The notes beneath the pieces were generated by a model. It did not search any database. It had not been told where the DNA came from and worked only from the letters and a program-made list of their open reading frames with translations. The position numbers and the translations under genes were made by a program. Of a stretch of DNA of 26,176 nucleotides, positions 16,528-21,071 are shown piece after piece (position 1 is the first letter of the stretch; every line of letters starts with the position of its first letter). Origin of the DNA: a virus; the IMG/VR virus record IMGVR_UViG_3300028025_001967, positions 1 through 26,176 of that record. One strand, given 5' to 3'.

Positions 16528-16780
16528 TATTGTCCGAAGTTTGTATATTCTTTTCGGTCGTGAGGTTTTCTATAGGTGTACACGTATGTATTTCTGCTGG
16601 ATTAACTTCTCCACAGCGTTGGCAAAATGGCTCGCCATTCTTTTCAGCTTCTTTATTCATTTCGCGCAATGCAGCTTGCCAGCCTTCCCATGCCCACCAT
16701 ATAGGGCTATCTTTAGGGAAATCATTGTCTAGAGTTAAATCGTCTCCATTCCACCATCCAAAGAATTGATCGTTATTCAT
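16520..16780 (-). CDS. Hypothetical protein with Trp-rich segment and CxxC
   Basis: 86 residues. N-terminal NNDQFFGWWNGDD and PIWWAWEGWQAALREMNKEAEKNG are a pattern often seen in small phage early proteins ('...AWEGWQAA...'). It is followed by a half zinc-finger-like FCQRCGEVNPAEIHTC (CxxC then C), suggesting metal binding, and a polar tail. Function unknown. The gene follows the small membrane protein gene by 19 bases and overlaps the next gene by eight. Confidence 0.55.
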   Translation of the reverse strand: MNNDQFFGWWNGDDLTLDNDFPKDSPIWWAWEGWQAALREMNKEAEKNGEPFCQRCGEVNPAEIHTCTPIENLTTEKNIQTSDNND

Positions 16781-16799
16781 CGTTTAATGTCACTTTCTG

Positions 16800-16997
16800 T
16801 CATTTTCCGCAGATTCTTTGTTTGGCTTCTTTAAGATCAGAATTCATTAGCCAAGCAGAGCATTGAGAATCGATAGCAAGGCTATTAAAACCGTCCCTGT
16901 AGCCTTTCTTATATGATGCCTGTACCCTATCCGTAACCAATCCAGAAAACAGCCATATAAGCCCTAGAAACGCTACTACATACATTATTACTTTCAT
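16800..16997 (-). CDS. Small membrane-anchored protein with C-terminal Cys pair
   Basis: 65 residues. The N-terminus is a single signal-anchor helix (MYVVAFLGLIWLFSGLV, residues 5-21). The rest is exposed, probably periplasmic: ASYKKGYRDGFNS then C46 (SQCSAWLMNSDLKEAKQRIC) and C63, which could form a disulfide. This layout recurs in short phage early proteins of unknown role; superinfection exclusion or envelope remodelling is possible but unproven. The start overlaps the stop of the regulator gene by four bases (16994-16997). Confidence 0.6.
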   Translation of the reverse strand: MKVIMYVVAFLGLIWLFSGLVTDRVQASYKKGYRDGFNSLAIDSQCSAWLMNSDLKEAKQRICGK

Positions 16998-17185
16998 AAC
17001 AGCTTTCTAATATCTTTAACTGACATACCTAAAACTTCATGGATTTTTAAAATCATGTCTGCTGATACATTGATTTTCCCGTTACGAATCTTGCTTATAG
17101 TTGGAGGAGGTACATCTAATGTACGGCATAGTTCTGCGTCATTATTAATACCGTAAATCTTCTTAATTACATCTAATAATTTCAT
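16994..17185 (-). CDS. Cro/CI-type helix-turn-helix regulator
   Basis: 63 residues forming a single HTH domain of the Cro/CI (XRE) type: helix LLDVIKKIYG, helix NDAELCRTLDV, recognition segment PPPTISKIRNGKINVSADMILKIHEVLGM, and a final VKDIRKLL. There is no dimerisation or cleavage domain, so it is Cro-like rather than a full repressor. A GGAG ribosome binding site sits between the intrinsic terminator (17197-17225) and the start, so expression depends on read-through or antitermination, or on a promoter I cannot see. It probably controls early promoters; operators were not identified. Confidence 0.8.
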   Translation of the reverse strand: MKLLDVIKKIYGINNDAELCRTLDVPPPTISKIRNGKINVSADMILKIHEVLGMSVKDIRKLL

Positions 17186-17196
17186 AGTTACTCCAG

Positions 17197-17225
17197 AATA
17201 AAAAGACAGGAGCCTAAGCCCCTGT
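17197..17225 (-). terminator. Intrinsic (rho-independent) terminator, leftward
   Basis: Read on the minus strand, ACAGGGGC-TTAG-GCTCCTGT (17225 to 17206) is an eight-base-pair stem (one G-U) with a TTAG tetraloop, followed by C and then TTTTTATT down to 17197. It lies between the SSB-like gene and the HTH regulator gene. It splits the leftward operon and would lower expression of the regulator and the three genes beyond it. Confidence 0.85.
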
Positions 17226-17228
17226 TAA

Positions 17229-17248
17229 AGCCACGGAGGAGTGTGGCT
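17229..17248 (-). other. Second hairpin preceding the terminator
   Basis: AGCCAC (17229-17234) and GTGGCT (17243-17248) form a perfect six-base-pair hairpin with an eight-base loop in the 69-base gap downstream of the SSB-like gene. It is immediately upstream, in the transcription direction, of the terminator stem. It might protect the mRNA 3' end or take part in antitermination; sequence only shows the hairpin. Confidence 0.45.
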
Positions 17249-17254
17249 GCGAGA

Positions 17255-17509
17255 TCAGAAAGGAATATCTTCGTCAGGATCAGCCACTACTACTGGCTTA
17301 TTGACTGGCTTAGACGCTGCGTCATTCTTTGGGCGTACCGATAAGCTAAAGAACTTTTTATTGTCCTTCTTGGATTCTTTAAGCCAACCAGATAACCAGA
17401 AATCAGTACCAGATACATTGACGCTACCTGAATAGTCTGGATGGTTTTCACTCGTTTTATTCTCATTCCGGTATAAAACTCCACGGTTTGTATTATCAAA
17501 TTCAGTCAT
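17255..17509 (-). CDS. SSB-like single-stranded DNA-binding protein (small)
   Basis: 84 residues. The body shows the pattern of a small OB-like/DUF736-type protein: GVLYRNENKTSENHPDYSGS, VNVSGTDFWLSGWLKE and KKFFSLSVRPK. The C-terminus ends in DPDEDIPF, the acidic-aromatic tail by which bacterial SSB recruits partner proteins. The tail, and its place directly after an ERF recombinase, argue for a phage ssDNA-binding protein that hands DNA to the annealing enzyme. At 84 residues it is shorter than canonical SSB (about 110-180). The gene starts one base after the ERF stop region and is followed by two hairpins and a terminator. Confidence 0.65.
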   Translation of the reverse strand: MTEFDNTNRGVLYRNENKTSENHPDYSGSVNVSGTDFWLSGWLKESKKDNKKFFSLSVRPKNDAASKPVNKPVVVADPDEDIPF

Positions 17510-17510
17510 A

Positions 17511-18179
17511 TTATTTCCCTGTTGAAAATTTCTTAATTGCGCTGCGCTCTTTACTATCTAACCTACTCCAGAATGCAGTCTTTGTATCTGCGTCAAACTC
17601 TTGCAGATTAATGTAATCAATGACTCCCTGCATATCGTTACGTTCCATAAGCATACGTACATCCATAGCTATGTTTTCGATGAGTTCTTTAGTCTCATCA
17701 TCCATGCTATCGAATACATCTACGGTAATAGGCTTGGCTGATCGTGGCTCATCTTTCCCGATAGTAGCGTCCACTACATCGTTCTCTATAAGCTCAAGCG
17801 CATTTAGGTACAGGTAACGGCGCAAATAAGAATGCATTGAACCAAGCGACTGGATCGGCGGTGCTTTGCTTTTCTCATTCGAGGCATCTGCGGTAGGACT
17901 GCGGAAATAAACTACGCCACCGAATTCTGAGTCAAAGATACGTAATGTAGCTATACCTTCGCTAATGCTAAAGACTGGGCATAATCCTAAGTTATCAAAA
18001 ATAACATTAGCTTGTTTCAGGAAATCGCCAAGCTCAAAGTATTTGAAACCTGCATAAGAATTGAATCCAGACTTCTTTAATGGCTGTTCTTGTAATAGAA
18101 CTCTGGCTTTCTGTAGCTTGCTATATACGCGCCATTGCTGCTGTTCGTGCTGCTCTTGCAATTGATAGTCGTTATTCAT
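17511..18179 (-). CDS. erf: ERF-family single-strand annealing recombinase
   Basis: 222 residues. After a Gln-rich N-terminal extension, residues about 18-140 carry the ERF pattern: KLQKARVLLQEQPLKKSG, NSYAGFKYFELGDFLKQANVIFDNLGLCPVFS, ATLRIFD, then IQSLGSMHSYLRRYLYLNALELIEND and VVDAT. The C-terminal third is an acidic helical region (MDDETKELIENIAMDVRMLMERND). ERF proteins anneal complementary single strands during phage recombination and genome circularisation, typically with a phage SSB, which appears to be the next gene. The gene is the main recombination function of the leftward early operon. Confidence 0.88.
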   Translation of the reverse strand: MNNDYQLQEQHEQQQWRVYSKLQKARVLLQEQPLKKSGFNSYAGFKYFELGDFLKQANVIFDNLGLCPVFSISEGIATLRIFDSEFGGVVYFRSPTADASNEKSKAPPIQSLGSMHSYLRRYLYLNALELIENDVVDATIGKDEPRSAKPITVDVFDSMDDETKELIENIAMDVRMLMERNDMQGVIDYINLQEFDADTKTAFWSRLDSKERSAIKKFSTGK

Positions 18180-18192
18180 AGTAGATTCCTAT

Positions 18193-18363
18193 TTATCTGA
18201 ATTTTTTATACTGAACAATATTGGTAAGTTGTGTTTTCTCAGAAGTAGATATTTTTGTAGCCGCTTTTTGCTCCTTTCTAAATTTAGCAAAAGTTTTACG
18301 AATATCCGTCTTAGCCGCAGGAACGTAGTCCTTCTTGTAAAGTATGTTCTTTTCATCGGTCAT
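18193..18363 (-). CDS. Small basic hypothetical protein
   Basis: 56 residues starting at ATG 18363; a longer reading from ATG 18408 is possible but that upstream part overlaps a better-supported membrane micro-gene. The chosen ATG overlaps that gene's stop (ATGA). The protein is Lys-rich: NILYKKDYVPAAKTDIRKTF, FRKEQKAATKIS and a final NIVQYKKF. It precedes erf by 13 bases. A DNA-associated role is possible from its charge only. Confidence 0.5.
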   Translation of the reverse strand: MTDEKNILYKKDYVPAAKTDIRKTFAKFRKEQKAATKISTSEKTQLTNIVQYKKFR

Positions 18364-18458
18364 ATTGAGCAAGCCAAAATGTAGAGTAGAAGCATTATTA
18401 CACCACATAATATTGGATGTTGTGCAAAGAAATCGTTAGTGTTGAGCAATTTATTCAT
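18360..18458 (-). CDS. 32-residue membrane micro-protein (candidate)
   Basis: Too short for normal gene calling. The minus-strand frame from ATG 18458 encodes 32 residues: a polar start (NKLLNTNDFFAQHP) and one hydrophobic helix (ILCGVIMLLLYILACSI) that ends at the stop. Its start overlaps the stop of the upstream gene by eight bases and its TGA overlaps the next ATG as ATGA, so the junctions are exactly those used elsewhere in this operon. No strong ribosome binding site is seen, so it would depend on coupling. Function unknown; the packing, not homology, supports it. Confidence 0.45.
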   Translation of the reverse strand: MNKLLNTNDFFAQHPILCGVIMLLLYILACSI

Positions 18459-18648
18459 AGTTATCATTAGATTCTAAAATATTAACAAGTTCGTGGATTT
18501 CTCTAGGAGCAATCATTAACGCTTCGTATGCTATATCTAGTATTTCCTGCTCCTGAGTGGTTCTTGGCTTCTTGTCTAAGTTGTCAGCTAATAGCCTTAG
18601 CGCATAAACAATTTCCGCAACTTCCCAATTGTGCATCTTTGTTTTCAT
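18451..18648 (-). CDS. Hypothetical helical protein
   Basis: 65 residues, all helical, acidic: NWEVAEIVYALRLLADNLDK, TQEQEILDIAYEALMIA and REIHELVNILESND. No domain recognised. ATG 18648 has AAGGT at suitable spacing; ATG 18636 is an alternative in the same frame. Its first 65 bases overlap the end of the upstream gene in a different frame, a long overlap for this genome, so the true start could be the internal one. Confidence 0.55.
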   Translation of the reverse strand: MKTKMHNWEVAEIVYALRLLADNLDKKPRTTQEQEILDIAYEALMIAPREIHELVNILESNDNYE

Positions 18649-18793
18649 ATTCTTGTACCTTTGCTAGTGCATTATTAAGTTCAATTGACATTTGGAATAT
18701 TTGATATGGAGTCATTTCTGCATACATATCAAGCATATCTAAGTATTCTCGTTCGTATCGTTGCTCTAAAGTTTCATCAAAATTAGTAGGCAT
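18584..18793 (-). CDS. Hypothetical protein with helical body and Cys-rich end
   Basis: Start set at ATG 18793 (69 residues), with GGGGAA eight bases upstream, because a longer reading from 18904 would lie wholly over the neighbouring gene. The body is helical (NFDETLEQRYEREYLDMLDMYAEMTPYQIF, MSIELNNALAKVQEYE in two runs). The C-terminus has a Cys cluster, GSCGNCLCAKA, which could bind metal. Not a recognised family. Confidence 0.55.
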   Translation of the reverse strand: MPTNFDETLEQRYEREYLDMLDMYAEMTPYQIFQMSIELNNALAKVQEYENKDAQLGSCGNCLCAKAIS

Positions 18794-18995
18794 TGCATTT
18801 CCCCAATTGTTCAGCCTTTGCACGATTTTCTGCTGCACGAGCTTCTGAATATGCGTAATCGTTAGAGAGCGTGTTAAACCCTTGATAGTATGTCCACTCA
18901 CCATTTACTAAGACTTCAACGATAAGGTCGTATGCGTCTGTGAATGGGCTACCTTTAGAAACTGTACGAACTGTTGCTGATTTATTTGTATTCAT
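18783..18995 (-). CDS. Hypothetical early protein
   Basis: 70 residues: a beta-like first half (VRTVSKGSPFTDAYDLIVEVLVNGEWTYYQGFNTL in two runs) and a helical second half (NDYAYSEARAAENRAKAEQLGKC). It resembles small phage proteins of the 'W.Y..GFNTLSNDYA...A...A' type but has no known role. Its leader, including the AGGAGA ribosome binding site, is the same 16-base block used by the next gene upstream. Overlaps its downstream neighbour by 11 bases. Confidence 0.6.
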   Translation of the reverse strand: MNTNKSATVRTVSKGSPFTDAYDLIVEVLVNGEWTYYQGFNTLSNDYAYSEARAAENRAKAEQLGKCNAY

Positions 18996-19008
18996 AGTAT
19001 TCTCCTAG
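18993..19008 (-). promoter_or_regulatory. Strong ribosome binding site in a duplicated leader (copy 1)
   Basis: On the minus strand CTAGGAGAATACTATG contains an AGGAGA Shine-Dalgarno at optimal spacing plus the start codon of the gene 18783-18995. The identical 16-base block occurs at 19321-19336 before the operon's first gene, so these two genes have the same initiation strength by duplication or selection. Confidence 0.7.
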
Positions 19009-19023
19009 TAGGTTGCTGGTTAA

Positions 19024-19323
19024 TTATTTATTTACCCAAACTGTATGCCAGTTGCTAGGTAGATTTGCTACTCCATGCAAAACACGAATTGGTTTTTTTG
19101 TTTCTGCTCGTTTTAATTCCCATTCTTTTCTAGCAAAACTTGCAGCTTGCATGGCAGTTTGTAAATCGACAACATTACCATCTACAAAAATCTTATAATC
19201 TGATTCTGATGTACCGCAATTTACATATCTAATAATTGACCAAATTTCGGATTCAAAAGATTGCCAATCGTTTTTGCGGAATTTTTCTGTTTCACCATTT
19301 ATATAATTAATTTGGTATTTCAT
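19024..19323 (-). CDS. Hypothetical first gene of the leftward early operon
   Basis: 99 residues. Predicted beta strands at the start (MKYQINYINGETEKF) and a segment SDYKIFVDGNVVDLQTAMQAASFARKEWELKRA (two runs), ending in GVANLPSNWHTVWVNK. No family recognised. It is promoter-proximal, about 34 bases downstream of the predicted start of the strong minus-strand promoter, with an AGGAGA ribosome binding site, so it should be among the first and most highly expressed phage proteins. First genes of early operons are often host-takeover or anti-defence proteins; that is only a positional argument. Confidence 0.6.
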   Translation of the reverse strand: MKYQINYINGETEKFRKNDWQSFESEIWSIIRYVNCGTSESDYKIFVDGNVVDLQTAMQAASFARKEWELKRAETKKPIRVLHGVANLPSNWHTVWVNK

Positions 19324-19336
19324 AGTATTCTCCTAG
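19321..19336 (-). promoter_or_regulatory. Strong ribosome binding site in a duplicated leader (copy 2)
   Basis: Identical to 18993-19008: CTAGGAGAATACTATG on the minus strand, giving AGGAGA seven bases before the start codon of the first leftward gene. Confidence 0.7.
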
Positions 19337-19363
19337 AAGTTAATAGTGTGTTGCAGCGAAGAA

Positions 19364-19393
19364 ACTATAACGCAGCACAATCTTGTATGTCAA
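19364..19393 (-). promoter_or_regulatory. Strong leftward early promoter
   Basis: On the minus strand a perfect -35 box TTGACA (19393-19388) and a -10 box TATAGT (19369-19364; 5/6) are separated by 18 bases. Predicted initiation near 19357 gives a leader of about 34 bases to ATG 19323. This is the best promoter match in the window and sits in the divergent gap between the leftward operon and the rightward genes. A host sigma70-type polymerase is assumed. Confidence 0.75.
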
Positions 19394-19791
19394 CAACTTT
19401 TTTAAATTATTTTATGTACGTACCACGAGTAAATAGCCGAAGGGCTGAATTTATCGATATTGTTAACAATTCTGGCGGTATTACTGTCAAAGAGATAATA
19501 CAAAAGTACGGAATGATGGGTTTCGCTGTGGAGTTGGATATAACGACAGAGCTTAGGAAATTAGTCAGGTTAAAGTGCTTTAAGCAAGAAGGTGATGTAT
19601 TCTTCCCATCTTATAAAGATAAACCGATGCCAGTCGATGAGAAGAAGCTAGTCCCACCACGGGAGCCGATACCATTTAAGCCGCTTAAAACATTCCCTAG
19701 AACAGTAAGCCCTAGAGGTCAGACAATTGAAAAACGAAGTTTTAAAACCTGTAAATCAGACGTCCGTTACAAAAGAGAAAACGATTTATAA
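19387..19791 (+). CDS. Putative winged-helix DNA-binding protein, divergent from early operon
   Basis: 134 residues from ATG 19387, or 125 from ATG 19414 (MYVPRVNSRRAEF); neither has a clear ribosome binding site, and upstream in-frame starts would overlap the divergent promoter and operon. Residues about 20-75 (EFIDIVNNSGGITVKEIIQKYGMMGFAVELDITTELRKLVRLKCF in parts) have the spacing of a winged helix: 'GGITVKEI' as helix start, a recognition helix and 'F..EGDVFFPS' as the wing. The C-terminal half is Pro/Lys/Arg-rich and probably disordered. Its location between divergent transcripts suits a regulator. The first ATG lies inside the -35 box of the opposing promoter. Confidence 0.55.
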   Translation: MSTTFLNYFMYVPRVNSRRAEFIDIVNNSGGITVKEIIQKYGMMGFAVELDITTELRKLVRLKCFKQEGDVFFPSYKDKPMPVDEKKLVPPREPIPFKPLKTFPRTVSPRGQTIEKRSFKTCKSDVRYKRENDL

Positions 19792-19798
19792 TTTTGCA

Positions 19799-19897
19799 AT
19801 GCAGAAATGTCCTAGTTGCAAGCAGACAAGAAGTGCTATACAGTTCAGGACTTCAGAAATTTGCCGTACTTGCTCTAAAAGGCAAGTTGCAGTATAG
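19799..19897 (+). CDS. 32-residue zinc-ribbon micro-protein (candidate)
   Basis: The frame from ATG 19799 encodes 32 residues with four cysteines as two knuckles: C4-PS-C7 near the start and C22-RT-C25, separated by 14 residues (KCPSC, EICRTCSKR). This is a complete minimal treble-clef or zinc-ribbon spacing in a basic protein. It follows the previous stop by seven bases and no clear Shine-Dalgarno is present, so translation may be by coupling. Its last codons overlap the candidate rightward promoter. Function unknown; the cysteine spacing is the evidence. Confidence 0.45.
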   Translation: MQKCPSCKQTRSAIQFRTSEICRTCSKRQVAV

Positions 19898-19898
19898 T
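19870..19898 (+). promoter_or_regulatory. Candidate rightward replication promoter
   Basis: TTGCTC (19870-19875; 3/6) and TATAGT (19893-19898; 5/6) are separated by 17 bases. The -10 box is identical to that of the leftward early promoter. Initiation would fall at about 19903-19905, where GGGAT begins, giving a leader of roughly 92 bases before the replication gene. The -35 box is weak, so an activator may be needed. Confidence 0.4.
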
Positions 19899-19902
19899 TA
19901 AT

Positions 19903-19995
19903 GGGATTGGCTAGAGTAGCTCTCGAAAAGACGATTAGTCACCGTCCTGCCTTATCCCACCATTTTGTGACTATGACCTACGACTAGGGGTTGCT
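19903..19995 (+). promoter_or_regulatory. Potentially structured 5' leader of the replication gene
   Basis: This roughly 93-base untranslated stretch contains several complementary segments. GGGAT (19903-19907) can pair with ATCCC (19954-19958). GACG (19930-19933) can pair with CGTC (19943-19946). TAGTCAC (19936-19942) can pair with GTGACTA (19967-19973). CCTA (19977-19980) can pair with TAGG (19985-19988), which covers the AGGGG ribosome binding site (19986-19990). ATCCC can alternatively pair with GGGGT (19987-19991). Some pairings exclude others, so a translation switch is conceivable. Only the complementarity is seen; the folding and the regulation are inferred. Confidence 0.4.
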
Positions 19996-20670
19996 ATGCA
20001 TTTCTATCCACACCATATTGGTGACTTTCAGCGCGATACAGCATCTTTGTCTGATTCAGACACTATGGCTTATTTACGCCTAATCTGGATGTACTACGAT
20101 ACCGAATTACCATTACCCAATGACGCTAAAAAACTTGCGTTTAAGATAGGTTCTAATCCTGACTCTGTTCAAATTATTTTAGATACTTTCTTTATAAAAG
20201 AGCAAGATGTTTACCGTCATAAGCGTTGTGACCAAGTCCTTAATGATATTTACGATAAGTCAGAAAAGGCTAAATTATCTGCTCAAGCAAGATGGTCAAA
20301 AAATGCGAATGATATGCAAACGCAAAGCGAACGCAATGCGAACGCATTAAATAACGATGCGAACGCAATGAAAATAGATGCTACCCATAACCCAATACCC
20401 ATAACCCATATAAATAAATATATAGATCAATTTGAGACTTTTTGGAAAATATATCCGAAGAAGGTATCTAAAGAAAATGCTAAGAAGGCTTGGATAAAGA
20501 TTAAGCCTAACGATGAACTTATTGCGAAAATTACAAAAGCAGTAAAAGATCAAAAGTTATCTGATAGAGAACAGCAGTTTATTCCTCATGCGGCTACTTG
20601 GTTAAACAATAAGCGATGGGAAGATGAAATAGCTGGGACTACTCAAAAGCCATTGATGGGGTGGAAATGA
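19996..20670 (+). CDS. DUF1376-type phage replication (initiator/loader-like) protein
   Basis: 224 residues. The N-terminal domain (1-90) is DUF1376: FYPHHIGDFQRDTASLSDSDTMAYLRLIWMYYDTELPLP in parts, then DAKKLAFKIGS and a VYRHKRCDQVLNDIYDKSEKAKLSAQARW segment. A low-complexity Asn/Ala linker covers about 100-140 and is encoded by the repeats. The C-terminal domain (about 145-215) is replisome-organiser-like: FETFWKIYPKKVSKENAKKAWIKI, then FIPHAATWLNNKRWEDE. This two-domain plan is that of phage initiators which bind the origin and recruit helicase; primase and helicase genes follow directly. AGGGG precedes ATG by five bases. It is analogous in plan to lambda O, not a sequence homologue that I can prove. 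Confidence 0.75.
   Translation: MHFYPHHIGDFQRDTASLSDSDTMAYLRLIWMYYDTELPLPNDAKKLAFKIGSNPDSVQIILDTFFIKEQDVYRHKRCDQVLNDIYDKSEKAKLSAQARWSKNANDMQTQSERNANALNNDANAMKIDATHNPIPITHINKYIDQFETFWKIYPKKVSKENAKKAWIKIKPNDELIAKITKAVKDQKLSDREQQFIPHAATWLNNKRWEDEIAGTTQKPLMGWK
20305..20367 (+). repeat. Iteron-like phased repeats inside the initiator gene
   Basis: GCGAACGCA occurs at 20327, 20338 and 20359; a one-mismatch copy GCAAACGCA is at 20316 and a degenerate GCGAATGAT at 20305. Start-to-start distances are 11, 11, 11 and 21 bases, that is one or two helical turns. Because 11 is not a multiple of 3, several copies fall in different reading frames, so the protein sequence does not explain the repetition. These are probably binding sites for the replication protein encoded by the same gene. 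Confidence 0.65.
20382..20408 (+). repeat. Tandem 13-base direct repeat next to the iterons
   Basis: TACCCATAACCCA occurs at 20382-20394 and again at 20396-20408 (14 bases apart, not in frame). It lies between the iteron cluster and the AT-rich stretch, as accessory binding sites or boundary elements of an origin would. Confidence 0.6.
20409..20434 (+). other. AT-rich candidate DNA-unwinding element (origin)
   Basis: TATAAATAAATATATAGATC and the following AATTTG are almost pure A/T and directly abut the direct repeats and iterons. Repeats followed by an easily melted region inside the initiator gene is the layout of the lambda-type origin. Origin activity is inferred from this arrangement. 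Confidence 0.55.
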
Positions 20671-21071
20671 TAGAGAACATACTCAGCCGACTAGAGAAGG
20701 TTAAAGGTCGTAACGGAGCTTTTACAGCTTGCTGTCCTGCTCATAGCGATAAGTCTCCATCATTAGCGATAAGAGAATTAGACGATGGTCGTATCCTAAT
20801 GAAATGCTTTGCCAACTGTAGCGTTCAGGAAATAATGGGTGCTATTGGTATGGAAATTGGTGATTTATTTCCAGACACAAATAAAGACTTGCCTCCAGTT
20901 AAGAGAAAGTATTATGCTTCAGACTTGCTTAGAGTCATTGAATTCGAGGCATGGGTAGTATCAGTAGCAGCTTACACAATGGCACAAGGACTGCCTTTAT
21001 CGGAAGAAGATAGAGGTCGAATGAAGAAAGCACAGGCTAGGATAATGGAGGCAGTTAAATATGTCGGATAA
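20667..21071 (+). CDS. Stand-alone CHC2-type primase zinc-finger protein
   Basis: 134 residues from ATG 20667, which overlaps the previous stop (ATGA) and has GGGGTGG upstream; GTG 20661 is less likely. The zinc finger of bacterial-type DNA primase is present: C23-P-A-H26 within CCPAHSDKSPSLAI and C47-F-A-N-C51 within MKCFANCSVQEIMGAIGM, followed by DLFP. The rest (about 70-134) is helical with no TOPRIM catalytic domain, whose acidic motifs are absent. It is therefore a template-recognition module that would need a catalytic partner elsewhere in the phage, or host DnaG, or it acts as helicase accessory. The helicase gene follows with an 11-base overlap. Confidence 0.8.
   Translation: MIENILSRLEKVKGRNGAFTACCPAHSDKSPSLAIRELDDGRILMKCFANCSVQEIMGAIGMEIGDLFPDTNKDLPPVKRKYYASDLLRVIEFEAWVVSVAAYTMAQGLPLSEEDRGRMKKAQARIMEAVKYVG

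Noticed and set aside
16508-16769. Plus-strand open frames in the leftward operon
   Set aside because: They have no ribosome binding site, odd composition, and mirror genes with good minus-strand signals.
18584-18904. 106-residue minus-strand reading from ATG 18904
   Set aside because: Its first 37 codons overlie the better-supported gene 18783-18995; ATG 18793 has its own Shine-Dalgarno.
19903-19962. A 60-base stretch that starts GGGAT and ends ATCCC-A-CCA, like a tRNA acceptor with CCA
   Set aside because: It is at least 13 bases too short, has no T-arm (no GTTCRA motif), and no anticodon arm of 5 pairs with a 7-base loop. It is better read as part of the leader.
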